In this document: piece after piece, positions 44,473 to 52,723 of the stretch
How positions within the stretch are numbered: the first letter of the stretch is position 1
Layout of the letters: every line of letters starts with the position of its first letter
DNA from: Flavobacterium sp. 9R
GTDB taxonomy: Bacteria; Bacteroidota; Bacteroidia; Flavobacteriales; Flavobacteriaceae
Direction of reading: 5' to 3'
Length of the DNA: 64,000 nt
NCBI RefSeq assembly: GCF_902506345.1
Contig: NZ_LR733413.1
Coordinates: 3,173,198 to 3,237,197 of the forward strand
Program-made: the position numbers and the translations under genes
The notes under the pieces: generated by a model
Told to the model about the DNA's origin: nothing
What the model saw: only the letters and a program-made list of their open reading frames with translations
Databases searched by the model: none

Positions 44473-44585
44473 TTTTTGGAATTATTGCAATGTTTATTTT
44501 TATTGTATGTTTATTGAAAATCCTGTTTTTGTTGGTAAGAATAGAGAAAAACAGGACTTCTCATCTATGTATTCAATTAATAATG

Positions 44586-44593
44586 TATTTTTG
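44586..44593 (+). promoter_or_regulatory. Promoter -7 element for deoC
   Basis: TATTTTTG fits TAnnTTTG and is 35 bases before the deoC start. No convincing -33 element was seen. Confidence 0.5.
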
Positions 44594-44628
44594 TACGACT
44601 TATTTATCAATTCCAATTCCTTGTAAAA

Positions 44629-45372
44629 ATGGATGTTAGAGCCTACTTAGATTCGACCTATTTAAAAACTAATCAACAAGCTAATTTATCTGAAGCAGAA
44701 AACGTATTGGTTGCAAAATCCTTTATTGAAGAGGCTATTCGAGAGCATTTTAAACTAATTATGATTCGCCCAGATCGAGTGGCTTTGGCAAAAAAAATGA
44801 TTCAGGAAGCTCATTCTACTGTATTGATAGGAACAGTTATTGATTTTCCCAAAGGACAATCTGATTTGGCAACCAAACTAGCCGAAGTAGAACAAGCAAT
44901 TGCAGACGGAGCGGATGATTTGGATTTTGTTTGCAATTATGAGGCTTTTAAAAATGGTGAAATTGCTTTAGTCAAAGAGGAAATTTTAAAAGGGACACAA
45001 TTGGGATTGGCCCATAAAAAAGTAGTCAAATGGATTATTGAGGTTGCAGCTTTGAATAATGGTCAAATAATGCAACTTTCTGCTTTAATCAAAAATGTAG
45101 TCATACAAAATTTTAAAGAGGAACAATACGCCTCTGTTTTTGTAAAATCTTCTACTGGATTTTATGTAACGCCCAATAATGAACCTAATGGAGCGACAGT
45201 TGATACTATAAAAATTATGCTCGAAAATGCATCTCCTTTGCCAGTAAAAGCAGCTGGAGGTGTTAGAAATTATGCAGATGCTTTAGAAATGATTCAATTG
45301 GGTGTTCAGCGAATTGGCACCTCTGGAGCTAAAGCAATTATTGATGGTGCTACAACTCAAAATGAATATTAA
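44629..45372 (+). CDS. deoC: Deoxyribose-phosphate aldolase
   Basis: A 247-residue class I aldolase that splits 2-deoxyribose 5-phosphate into acetaldehyde and glyceraldehyde 3-phosphate. Family motifs: VIDFPKGQ, DDLDFVCNYEAF, the Schiff-base lysine in FVKSSTGF, and the second lysine in PVKAAGGVRNYADA. It acts in deoxynucleoside catabolism in the cytoplasm. The next gene follows after 19 bases in the same direction, probably in one operon. Confidence 0.95.
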   Translation: MDVRAYLDSTYLKTNQQANLSEAENVLVAKSFIEEAIREHFKLIMIRPDRVALAKKMIQEAHSTVLIGTVIDFPKGQSDLATKLAEVEQAIADGADDLDFVCNYEAFKNGEIALVKEEILKGTQLGLAHKKVVKWIIEVAALNNGQIMQLSALIKNVVIQNFKEEQYASVFVKSSTGFYVTPNNEPNGATVDTIKIMLENASPLPVKAAGGVRNYADALEMIQLGVQRIGTSGAKAIIDGATTQNEY

Positions 45373-45391
45373 TTATCCCCAAATCTAAACC

Positions 45392-47497
45392 ATGTCTAAA
45401 ATTTTTACTGTTCTTTTCTTATTTATTGGGTTAAATTGGTGTGTTGGGCAAAACGTAAATGTTGCAACTTTTAGTGAAGTTGAACGTTTTCCTGTTTTTA
45501 CAGCTTGTCAAAATCTTCAACCAAATGAAATAGAAAAATGTTTTTACGATCAAGTACAAGATTTTGTGTATTCTAATTTTAAAGTACCTCAAAACGATTC
45601 TTTTAAAGGTAATGTAAAAGTGCTGTTTGAGGTTACCATAGAGGGAAAATTCAAAGTTTTGTATGTTGATGCAGTTGTAGATTCATATGCTGCAGAAGCA
45701 AAAAGAGTTATCGAAAGTATGCCCAAAGTGAGTCCTGCTACTTATAATGGTAAACCAACTTATTCTAAATATACGATTGCAATTGCCATTCCTTTGAAAT
45801 CAAAAGAACAGTTCCAAGCGGAAGCACTTGCCAAAGCAGAAATTCTCAATGTTAAAAATCCAAAACTAACGGAATTAGATAGTATTGTTTATAAAAAATA
45901 CCGTAATCCAGAGTATGAAAGTCATTTAAATGTGCCTTTTTCGCACAGTCTTTATGCGCAGTTTGATGCTAAGATGAATCAAGTAGGAAGTAATAATCAT
46001 ACCGCTTCTAAGCCTTATACTTATGCCGAAGTAGCCAAGTATTATAATATGAAGGAAGTTAATGAGCAGTTAAAAAAGAAAGCTTCTGGTTGGTGGGCGA
46101 GAAAATTATGGAATGAAAACACTGTTGAGATTCAAGGCGAAGACTATTGGTTTACCTTAAATCCAATTTTTGATTTGCAATTAGGTAAAGCATCACAAAC
46201 CGAGAATTCTTATACTTATGTAAATACTCGTGCACTCAATTTTAGAGGAGGATTAGGCAAACAATTGAATTTTACTACCACCGTTTTTGAAAGTCAAGGA
46301 CGTTTTGCTGATTATTACAATCAATATGCAGAATCCATTAAGCCTTCGGGAGGAAATCCTGCAATAATTCCTGGAATTGGAATTGCTAAAAGATTCAAAG
46401 ATGATGCTTATGATTTTCCTTTGGCGGAAGCCAATATTACTTTTACGCCAAATAAATTTATTGATTTGCAATTGGGTTACGGAAGAAATTTTATTGGTGA
46501 TGGTTATCGTTCTTTGTTAGAAAGTGATGGAGCAAGTCCTTATCCTTATTTCAAAATCAATACTAATTTTTGGAAAATTAAATACACCAATACGTATATG
46601 TGGCTCAAAGATGTGCGTCCAGAAGTGACCGTAGATCGAACGTATGCTACTAAGTTTATGGCAAATCATTACTTGAGCTGGAATGTTTCGAATCGTTTGA
46701 ATTTAGGTTTTTTTGAATCGGTAGTTTGGACAAAAGACAATAACCGTGGTTTTGATATGAGTTTTGTGAATCCTATTATTTTTTACCGTGCGGTAGAGTT
46801 TGGGTCTTCCTCCAGAAGCGGAAATGCTTTGTTGGGTCTTACATTTAAATACAAATGGGATGCTTCAATTAATGCTTACGGACAATTATTAGTAGATGAA
46901 TTTTCATTGGGAGATGTAAAAGGAGGTGATAATAGTTGGAAAAATAAATTCGGATACCAATTCGGTTTCAAGTATTACAATGCTTTCAAAGTGAACAATC
47001 TTTTATTGCAATTAGAATATAATCATGTGCGTCCTTATGTGTATTCGCATAGCAATCCTATTACGAATTACGCGCACAACAATCAAAGTTTGGGACATCA
47101 ATGGGGCGGGAATTTTAGAGAGTTAATCGCGATTGCTCGCTATAACATGGGAAGACTTTTTGCGGATGCGAAAGTAACAGTTGGAACGCGAGGTTTAGAT
47201 TTTAATACTACTGAAGATAGTTTTAACTATGGAGGCAATATTTACAAAGACTATGATGAAAAGCGCCCTTTTGATACAGGGGTGAAAGTGGGACAAGGAA
47301 ACAAAACCAAAGTATTTATAGCCGACATTCAGGGAGGTTATTTGGTAAATCCGGCAACTAATTTGAAACTCTTCACAAGTTATATTTATAGAAGTTTTGA
47401 TCCTTCAAAAAACACAGCTACGACTTTTAATCAGAGTACGAATTGGGTAACAGTGGGTGTTCGATCTGATATCTTTAATTTCTATTTTGATTATTAA
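45392..47497 (+). CDS. remB: RemB-like gliding motility outer-membrane protein
   Basis: A 701-residue exported protein (signal peptide to about residue 19, CVG-QNVN). Residues about 50-140 resemble a TonB C-terminal domain (KGNVKVLFEVTIEGKFKV). The rest is beta-rich and barrel-like (FRGGLGKQLNFTTTVFESQG, LDLQLGYGRNFIGDGYRS-type segments, C-terminal FNFYFDY). From memory this matches proteins annotated as gliding motility protein RemB in Flavobacterium. Co-location with sprA in the same region fits but does not prove it. A general capsule-assembly-type porin is an alternative. Confidence 0.7.
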   Translation: MSKIFTVLFLFIGLNWCVGQNVNVATFSEVERFPVFTACQNLQPNEIEKCFYDQVQDFVYSNFKVPQNDSFKGNVKVLFEVTIEGKFKVLYVDAVVDSYAAEAKRVIESMPKVSPATYNGKPTYSKYTIAIAIPLKSKEQFQAEALAKAEILNVKNPKLTELDSIVYKKYRNPEYESHLNVPFSHSLYAQFDAKMNQVGSNNHTASKPYTYAEVAKYYNMKEVNEQLKKKASGWWARKLWNENTVEIQGEDYWFTLNPIFDLQLGKASQTENSYTYVNTRALNFRGGLGKQLNFTTTVFESQGRFADYYNQYAESIKPSGGNPAIIPGIGIAKRFKDDAYDFPLAEANITFTPNKFIDLQLGYGRNFIGDGYRSLLESDGASPYPYFKINTNFWKIKYTNTYMWLKDVRPEVTVDRTYATKFMANHYLSWNVSNRLNLGFFESVVWTKDNNRGFDMSFVNPIIFYRAVEFGSSSRSGNALLGLTFKYKWDASINAYGQLLVDEFSLGDVKGGDNSWKNKFGYQFGFKYYNAFKVNNLLLQLEYNHVRPYVYSHSNPITNYAHNNQSLGHQWGGNFRELIAIARYNMGRLFADAKVTVGTRGLDFNTTEDSFNYGGNIYKDYDEKRPFDTGVKVGQGNKTKVFIADIQGGYLVNPATNLKLFTSYIYRSFDPSKNTATTFNQSTNWVTVGVRSDIFNFYFDY

Positions 47498-47561
47498 TCG
47501 GTCCGTTTTTAATAGAAACTTTTTTTATGAGTTGTTTTTTGTCAAATCCCTTTTGATAACC

Positions 47562-47569
47562 TACTTTTG
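47562..47569 (+). promoter_or_regulatory. Promoter for the cytochrome oxidase assembly operon
   Basis: TACTTTTG matches TAnnTTTG, with TTTTG at 47537-47541 20 bases upstream as a -33 element. It is 39 bases before the ctaB start. Confidence 0.65.
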
Positions 47570-47607
47570 CAAAAGTTTTTATAAAAATAACACTAGTTTT
47601 AATCGTT

Positions 47608-48501
47608 TTGACAAATACAGTTTCCCTCAAATCCATTTATTTAGATTTTAAAGCCATCACTAAAGCAGGTCTTGCCATTAGTGTTGTTTTTTCTTCCATT
47701 GCTGGTTTTGTTTTGGGGATTGATCATTTCGAGGCAAGTACTTGGGGGGTATTACTAAAGTTAGCTATTGGTGGGTACTGTATGGTTGGTGCTTCAAATG
47801 CATACAATCAAGTAATTGAAAAAGATTTAGATGCTTTAATGGACCGAACTAAAAATCGTCCAGTGGCTTCGGGAAGAATGCAGCCAAGAGTAGCTGTCGT
47901 TGTGGCTTCAATGTTGACAATTTTAGGATTGGTATTGTTGTATAGTATTAATCCAAAATCAGCCATGTTTGGTGCGATTTCGATTTTTTTATATACCAGT
48001 GTTTATACACCATTAAAAACAATGACTTCGTTGTCTGTTTTTGTTGGAGCTTTTCCTGGTGCAATTCCGTTCATGTTAGGATGGGTTGCTGCTACGGGAG
48101 AATTTGGGATAGAGGCAGGAACGTTGTTTTTGATTCAGTTTTTTTGGCAGTTCCCACATTTTTGGGCTATAGGGTGGTTTTTGTATGAAGATTATGAAAA
48201 AGCCGGTTTTTTTATGTTGCCCACAGGAAAAAGAGATAATGGTACGGCATTACAGATAATTTTATACACCATTTGGTTAATCATTGCGTCGCTTTTACCA
48301 ATGTTTGGTTATACTGGTCAGTTGTTTTTGAGTCCAATAGCTGCTGTTTTGGTTTTTTTAATCGGTCTATGGATGTTGTTTTATGCTGTTAAAGTTTACC
48401 AAATCAGAACCGCAAAAGCAGCAAGAACATTAATGTTGGTGAGTGTATCCTATATTACACTTTTGCAGATTATATATATTGTAGATAAATTTTTAAGATA
48501 G
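47608..48501 (+). CDS. ctaB: Protoheme IX farnesyltransferase (heme O synthase)
   Basis: A 297-residue UbiA-type prenyltransferase with about nine membrane helices. It converts heme B to heme O for terminal oxidases. The first Asp-rich motif is in NAYNQVIEKDLDALMDRTKNRP, read here as NQVIEKDLDALMDRT, and the second motif in WAIGWFLYEDYEKAGFFMLP, read here as YEDYEKAGF. No ATG is available before the conserved N-terminus, so a TTG start is called. It heads an operon of oxidase and assembly genes running to 52683. Confidence 0.94.
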   Translation: MTNTVSLKSIYLDFKAITKAGLAISVVFSSIAGFVLGIDHFEASTWGVLLKLAIGGYCMVGASNAYNQVIEKDLDALMDRTKNRPVASGRMQPRVAVVVASMLTILGLVLLYSINPKSAMFGAISIFLYTSVYTPLKTMTSLSVFVGAFPGAIPFMLGWVAATGEFGIEAGTLFLIQFFWQFPHFWAIGWFLYEDYEKAGFFMLPTGKRDNGTALQIILYTIWLIIASLLPMFGYTGQLFLSPIAAVLVFLIGLWMLFYAVKVYQIRTAKAARTLMLVSVSYITLLQIIYIVDKFLR

Positions 48502-48503
48502 TT

Positions 48504-49091
48504 ATGGATATGATAATGACAAAAGACGAGCATCAATCTAGAACTGCGAGATCCTATAAGCTGATCTTGTTGTTTGCAATGGTAAGCATGACCATGATGT
48601 TTGCGGGATTAACGAGTGCCTTTGTGGTAAGTAAGTCAAGAGTAGATTGGTTGAAAGATTTTCAATTGCCTCCTGCTTTTTTTATTAGTACGTTTGCAAT
48701 TTTAGCTAGTAGTATTACATTTCATTTGGCTAAAAAAGCCATTCAAAAAGACAATCAGAAGGCTACAAGCCAATGGTTGTTGGTTACATTAGTGTTAGGA
48801 GTTGCATTTGTAGTATTGCAATTTATAGGTTTTGGTCAAATTGTTGCTAAAGGGTATTATTTTACAGGACCAGCTAGTTCTATTACTACGACATTCCTTT
48901 ATATTGTAACGGTTATGCACTTGTTGCACTTGGCTGGAGGATTAATTTCTTTGCTAATTATTATTTATAATCATTTTAAACAAAAATATAGCGCAACTCA
49001 ATCTCTTGGAATTGAACTTGGTGTAATGTACTGGCATTTCCTTGATTTATTGTGGGTTTATTTATTTTTGTTTTTATATTTCTTTAAATAA
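48504..49091 (+). CDS. Cytochrome c oxidase subunit III family protein (short)
   Basis: A 195-residue, five-helix member of the heme-copper oxidase subunit III family (FVVSKSRVDW, VMHLLHLAGGLISL, ELGVMYWHFLDLLWVYLFLFLYFF). It follows ctaB by 2 bases and precedes a second, longer subunit III gene. Two subunit III-like proteins in tandem is typical of Flavobacteria from memory; which one sits in the mature oxidase, or whether both do, is not known from the sequence. Confidence 0.88.
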   Translation: MDMIMTKDEHQSRTARSYKLILLFAMVSMTMMFAGLTSAFVVSKSRVDWLKDFQLPPAFFISTFAILASSITFHLAKKAIQKDNQKATSQWLLVTLVLGVAFVVLQFIGFGQIVAKGYYFTGPASSITTTFLYIVTVMHLLHLAGGLISLLIIIYNHFKQKYSATQSLGIELGVMYWHFLDLLWVYLFLFLYFFK

Positions 49092-49134
49092 GAAAAAAAT
49101 GTAAATTTGGAAACTTTTTAACGAATTAATTTTT

Positions 49135-50112
49135 ATGGGAGCGACAGTTACTACTGCAAACAACGACGAAAAGATATGGAGTGGCGGAAATGAGCCAATG
49201 GGAGCGAGTTATGGTAAATTAATGATGTGGTTTTTTATCGTATCAGATGCCTTAACCTTCTCAGGTTTCCTTGCAGCTTATGGATTTTCTAGATTTAAAT
49301 TTATTGAAACTTGGCCTTTAGCCGACGAAGTGTTTACACACTTTCCATTTTTACACGGAGTGTCAGCTCCTATGTATTATGTAGCCTTAATGACATTTAT
49401 TTTGATCTTCTCTTCTGTAACAATGGTATTGGCTGTTGATGCAGGACATCAAATGAAGAAAGATAAAGTGGCACTTTACATGTTTTTAACCATCATTGGA
49501 GGTTTAATATTCGTGGGTTCTCAAGCTTGGGAGTGGAAAAACTTTATTAAAGGAGAGTATGGTGCAGTAGAAACAACAGGAGGTAGTTTACTTCAGTTTG
49601 TTGATAAAGACGGGAAACGTGTTGCATTGGCTGATTTTGCTAAAACATTGCCAGAAGAACGTGAGCAATTGACTCGTAACAAAGCGAAATGGTTTATGAG
49701 TGAGCCAGCTTTACCATCTTATTCTGTTGCTGAAGTACAAGCGGGCTTTAAAGCAAACCCAGATTTATTGGTTAGAACAGAAACTATCACTAAAGATAAA
49801 AAGAAATTAGTGCTTTCAAGAGCAGAGTCTGAAGCTCGATTAGCGGATGCAAAATTGGTTATTGAAGGTGCGAACTTAACGCATAACGAATACGGAAGTA
49901 AATTATTTGCTGACTTCTTTTTCTTTATTACAGGTTTTCACGGATTTCACGTATTTTCTGGGGTTGTAATCAATATCATTATCTTCTTTAATGTATTGTT
50001 AGGAACTTATGAAAAACGTAGAAGCTACGAAATGGTAGAGAAAGTTGGTTTATACTGGCACTTTGTAGATTTAGTTTGGGTATTTGTATTTACCGTATTT
50101 TATCTTGTTTAA
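49135..50112 (+). CDS. Cytochrome c oxidase subunit III with long insertion
   Basis: A 325-residue subunit III. Helices carry the usual motifs (MMWFFIVSDALTFSGFLAAY, GSQAWEWKNFI, FFFFITGFHGFHVFSG, YWHFVDLVWVFVFTVFYLV). Between the EW motif and the GFHGFHV helix is a hydrophilic insertion of about 110 residues (roughly 145-255), where ordinary subunit III has only a short loop. Core oxidase subunits I and II are not in this window. It is co-transcribed with the shorter subunit III and subunit IV. Confidence 0.92.
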   Translation: MGATVTTANNDEKIWSGGNEPMGASYGKLMMWFFIVSDALTFSGFLAAYGFSRFKFIETWPLADEVFTHFPFLHGVSAPMYYVALMTFILIFSSVTMVLAVDAGHQMKKDKVALYMFLTIIGGLIFVGSQAWEWKNFIKGEYGAVETTGGSLLQFVDKDGKRVALADFAKTLPEEREQLTRNKAKWFMSEPALPSYSVAEVQAGFKANPDLLVRTETITKDKKKLVLSRAESEARLADAKLVIEGANLTHNEYGSKLFADFFFFITGFHGFHVFSGVVINIIIFFNVLLGTYEKRRSYEMVEKVGLYWHFVDLVWVFVFTVFYLV

Positions 50113-50132
50113 TTTTAAAGAAACTTATTATT

Positions 50133-50483
50133 ATGTCACACGAACACGTTTCTAACACAAAAAGAATTTGGTTTGTTTTTGGTTTGCTTTCAGTGGTAAC
50201 TACAGTTGAGGTTATCTTAGGTATTATCAAACCTGAATCATTACATTTTACTAATTTTCTTGGAATGAACTTGCTAAATTGGATATTCTATATATTGACA
50301 ATTGTTAAAGCATATTATATTGTTTGGGCTTTTATGCACATGGAGGGAGAAAAAAAATCCTTGCAAAGTTCTGTTGTTGCCCCACTAATATTTTTAATTT
50401 TATATTTACTTTTTATTCTATTAACTGAAGGTGATTATGTATTCGGGGTTTTTAAAAATTCTATCATTAAATGGAATTTTTAA
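50133..50483 (+). CDS. Cytochrome c oxidase subunit IV
   Basis: A 116-residue three-helix protein of the caa3-type subunit IV family (TTVEVILGIIKP, VKAYYIVWAFMHMEGEKKSL). The open frame extends back to 50076 inside the subunit III gene, but the ATG at 50133 gives the normal N-terminus MSHEHVSNTKRIW. It is an accessory membrane subunit of the oxidase. A terminator follows, though the next genes also belong to oxidase assembly. Confidence 0.9.
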   Translation: MSHEHVSNTKRIWFVFGLLSVVTTVEVILGIIKPESLHFTNFLGMNLLNWIFYILTIVKAYYIVWAFMHMEGEKKSLQSSVVAPLIFLILYLLFILLTEGDYVFGVFKNSIIKWNF

Positions 50484-50504
50484 CTAAATATTAATTCAGA
50501 AAAG

Positions 50505-50530
50505 AGCTCCGAAATATCGGAGCTTTTTTT
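50505..50530 (+). terminator. Intrinsic terminator after subunit IV
   Basis: AGCTCCGA-AATA-TCGGAGCT is followed by a run of T. It splits the oxidase subunit genes from the SCO assembly genes. Confidence 0.88.
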
Positions 50531-50559
50531 ATTTTTACACTCTCAATACCACCCTTCTG

Positions 50560-51201
50560 ATGAAAAAAAATATTGTTCTTTTTGTCTTGTTTATTCTTCC
50601 AATAGTAGCTTATTTATTTTTTGCTTCTGGAGTGAATAGTTTTACCAAATTACCTACAATTACACCTAAAGTTGCTGACTTTGGTAACTGGAAATCGTTG
50701 AGAGGAGATGTCGTTCGTTTAGATGGAAAGATAACTGTTCTTGCATTTTCAGGGACAAATTTGCTTGCCAACAGAGGAAATCTTTTTAATTTGAATCAAA
50801 AGATTTATCAACGTTACCATACTTTCAAGGATTTGCAATTCGTGATGCTTTGTCCACTTGGAACCGAAAAAGAAGCACAAGCTGTTTTAGATGCTTTGAA
50901 GGCTTTTACCGATGTAAAGCAGTGGAATTTTGTTTTCGCAACTCCTGAAGAGATTACGAACTTTTACAAGCAAATGCATCTTAAGAGTCAATTGGATTCC
51001 AATTATGGTACTTCCAACGTTTTTATTTTTGATAAAGAACGCAATTTGAGAGGAAGAAAAGATAAAGAAGAATACAAAGAAGGTTATAATACCTTTCATC
51101 CAGCTGAGTTGAGTAACGAAATGTTAGATGATTTCAAAATTCTTTTATACGAATACAAAGCGGCTTTGAAAAAGAATAATAACGCTACAAAACAACTATA
51201 A
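50560..51201 (+). CDS. SCO/thioredoxin-fold membrane protein lacking the CxxxC motif
   Basis: A 213-residue protein with an N-terminal membrane anchor (about 4-22) and a thioredoxin-like domain facing the periplasm. The segment KITVLAFSGTNLLANRGNLF occupies the place where SCO proteins carry FFxxCPxxC, but has no cysteine. The later part (NVFIFDKERNLRGRKDKEEY) matches the C-terminal half of the fold. It lies one base upstream of a true SCO gene. It cannot bind copper like SCO; a structural or partner role in oxidase assembly is inferred. Confidence 0.7.
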   Translation: MKKNIVLFVLFILPIVAYLFFASGVNSFTKLPTITPKVADFGNWKSLRGDVVRLDGKITVLAFSGTNLLANRGNLFNLNQKIYQRYHTFKDLQFVMLCPLGTEKEAQAVLDALKAFTDVKQWNFVFATPEEITNFYKQMHLKSQLDSNYGTSNVFIFDKERNLRGRKDKEEYKEGYNTFHPAELSNEMLDDFKILLYEYKAALKKNNNATKQL

Positions 51202-51202
51202 T

Positions 51203-51889
51203 ATGTTTAAAAATAAATCGTACATAGGCATTTCATTTATTGTTTTAATTTTTGGAATTTATGCAATTCCTAAAATTATCGATCGTGTGCAAGGCGATGC
51301 AATTGTCAAATCAGATCGATTGGATAAAGATAGTGGAGCTGGAATTGCTGCAGAAAGTTTGGTAGACATTGGCAAAGCACCGTCTTTTGAATTTACTAAT
51401 CAAGACAATAAAAAAATCAATAACGAATCTTACGAAGGGAAAGTTTATGTTTTGGAATTTTTCTTCACAACTTGTCCTTCCATTTGTCCAAAGATGAATT
51501 TGAGTATGTTGCAAATCGAGAAAACTTTTTTTGGCAACCCTAATTTTGGTATCGTATCAGTTACTATAGACCCAAAAACAGATACACCTGAAGTTTTAAA
51601 AGCGCATGCTAAGTTGTTAGGGGTTAAATCTTCAAATTGGAATTTTTTAACCGGAGACAAAACGGCTATTTTTGATTTGGCTAACAAAGGTTTTAATCTA
51701 TATGCTGCTGCCAATAACAAAGTGAGTGGTGGTTTTGAGCATTCTGGTTTATTTGCTCTAATTGATAAAAAAGGACATATTCGTTGTAGAAATGATGAGT
51801 TTGGAAATCCTATTTTGTACTATGATGGATTAGATAAAAAAGGCGTTAAAGACATTCAAGAAGATATTAAATTACTTTTAAAAGAATAA
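51203..51889 (+). CDS. SCO-family copper chaperone for cytochrome oxidase
   Basis: A 228-residue SCO1/SenC protein with one N-terminal membrane helix. The copper-binding cysteines lie in FFTTCPSICPKM and the third ligand, a histidine, in FEHSGLFALIDKKG. It delivers copper to, or reduces, the CuA site of cytochrome c oxidase subunit II in the periplasm. It sits directly after the cysteine-less paralogue and two bases before the DUF420 gene. Confidence 0.94.
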   Translation: MFKNKSYIGISFIVLIFGIYAIPKIIDRVQGDAIVKSDRLDKDSGAGIAAESLVDIGKAPSFEFTNQDNKKINNESYEGKVYVLEFFFTTCPSICPKMNLSMLQIEKTFFGNPNFGIVSVTIDPKTDTPEVLKAHAKLLGVKSSNWNFLTGDKTAIFDLANKGFNLYAAANNKVSGGFEHSGLFALIDKKGHIRCRNDEFGNPILYYDGLDKKGVKDIQEDIKLLLKE

Positions 51890-51890
51890 A

Positions 51891-52433
51891 ATGGAACAAA
51901 ATTCAGTTGAGCAGAAATACAATAAATGGATTGTACTATTATCTATTTTAATCCCTGTAGCGGTTGCTATATTGTTTAAAGTTAAATTAAAAGACTTTGG
52001 AATAGAAGTGGCTCCATTGCGATTTTTACCTCCAATCTATGCTACAATCAATGGGATAACAGCTGTTTTGCTAATTTGGGCAGTAGTAGCCATTAAAAAG
52101 GGGAATAGAATTTTACACGAAAATTTAATGAAAACCGCAATAGGTTGTTCATTGGCTTTTTTGGTAATGTATATAGCTTATCATATGACAACAGATTCTA
52201 CTAGTTATGGTGGAGAAGGTGTACTTAGATATGTTTATTTCTTTATTCTTTTATCGCATATCCTTTTATCTATAGCTGTAATTCCGTTGGTGCTTATTAC
52301 TTATGTTCGTGCACTCGCTGAAAGGTTTGATAAGCATAAGAAAATTGCCAAAATCACCTTCCCAATTTGGTTATATGTTGCAGTAACTGGAGTAATCGTT
52401 TATTTAATGATAGCGCCGTATTATGCGAGTTAA
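51891..52433 (+). CDS. DUF420 membrane protein (CtaM-like)
   Basis: A 180-residue protein with four to five membrane helices and histidines in conserved positions (YIAYHMTTD, LLSHILLSIAVIPLVL, ERFDKHKKIAKITFPIW). It belongs to DUF420; in Staphylococcus aureus the DUF420 protein CtaM is needed for heme-copper oxidase maturation, which fits the surrounding operon. Its end overlaps the next small gene by 11 bases. Confidence 0.87.
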   Translation: MEQNSVEQKYNKWIVLLSILIPVAVAILFKVKLKDFGIEVAPLRFLPPIYATINGITAVLLIWAVVAIKKGNRILHENLMKTAIGCSLAFLVMYIAYHMTTDSTSYGGEGVLRYVYFFILLSHILLSIAVIPLVLITYVRALAERFDKHKKIAKITFPIWLYVAVTGVIVYLMIAPYYAS

Positions 52434-52683
52434 AGAAAGAAGTAAAAAGAGTGAGATAAGAAGTAGTAAATTACAATTCCTGTTTTTGGGAATCTGTTTT
52501 TTCCTTTTTGAATTTTCTTCATATGCGCAATGTGCTATGTGTAGAGCTGCATTAACAAGTGAAGGCAATGCTACAAAAGCAGCAGCAGTTAATGACGGAA
52601 TTGTGTACCTAATGGTAATTCCATATCTTTTGGTTGCTGCACTTGGGTATTATATTTACCGAATGAAAAAGAAAAAATCATAA
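52423..52683 (+). CDS. Small exported CxxC protein of oxidase assembly operon
   Basis: An 86-residue protein with a signal-like helix (about 17-36), a short periplasmic loop with QCAMCRAAL just after the predicted cleavage site, and a C-terminal membrane helix (about 61-80). The CxxC could bind copper or heme or take part in thiol exchange. It overlaps the DUF420 gene and is the last gene before a bidirectional terminator. Similar small proteins occur, from memory, in other Flavobacteria; no function is assigned. Confidence 0.72.
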   Translation: MRVKERSKKSEIRSSKLQFLFLGICFFLFEFSSYAQCAMCRAALTSEGNATKAAAVNDGIVYLMVIPYLLVAALGYYIYRMKKKKS

Positions 52684-52686
52684 TAT

Positions 52687-52719
52687 AAAAAAGGCTGAAT
52701 TATTAATTCAGCCTTTTTT
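52687..52719. terminator. Bidirectional terminator between convergent genes
   Basis: AAAAAAGGCTGAATT pairs perfectly with AATTCAGCCTTTTTT across a 3-base centre, with T-runs on both strands. It serves the oxidase operon and the DUF4403 gene. Confidence 0.92.
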
Positions 52720-52723
52720 ATAA

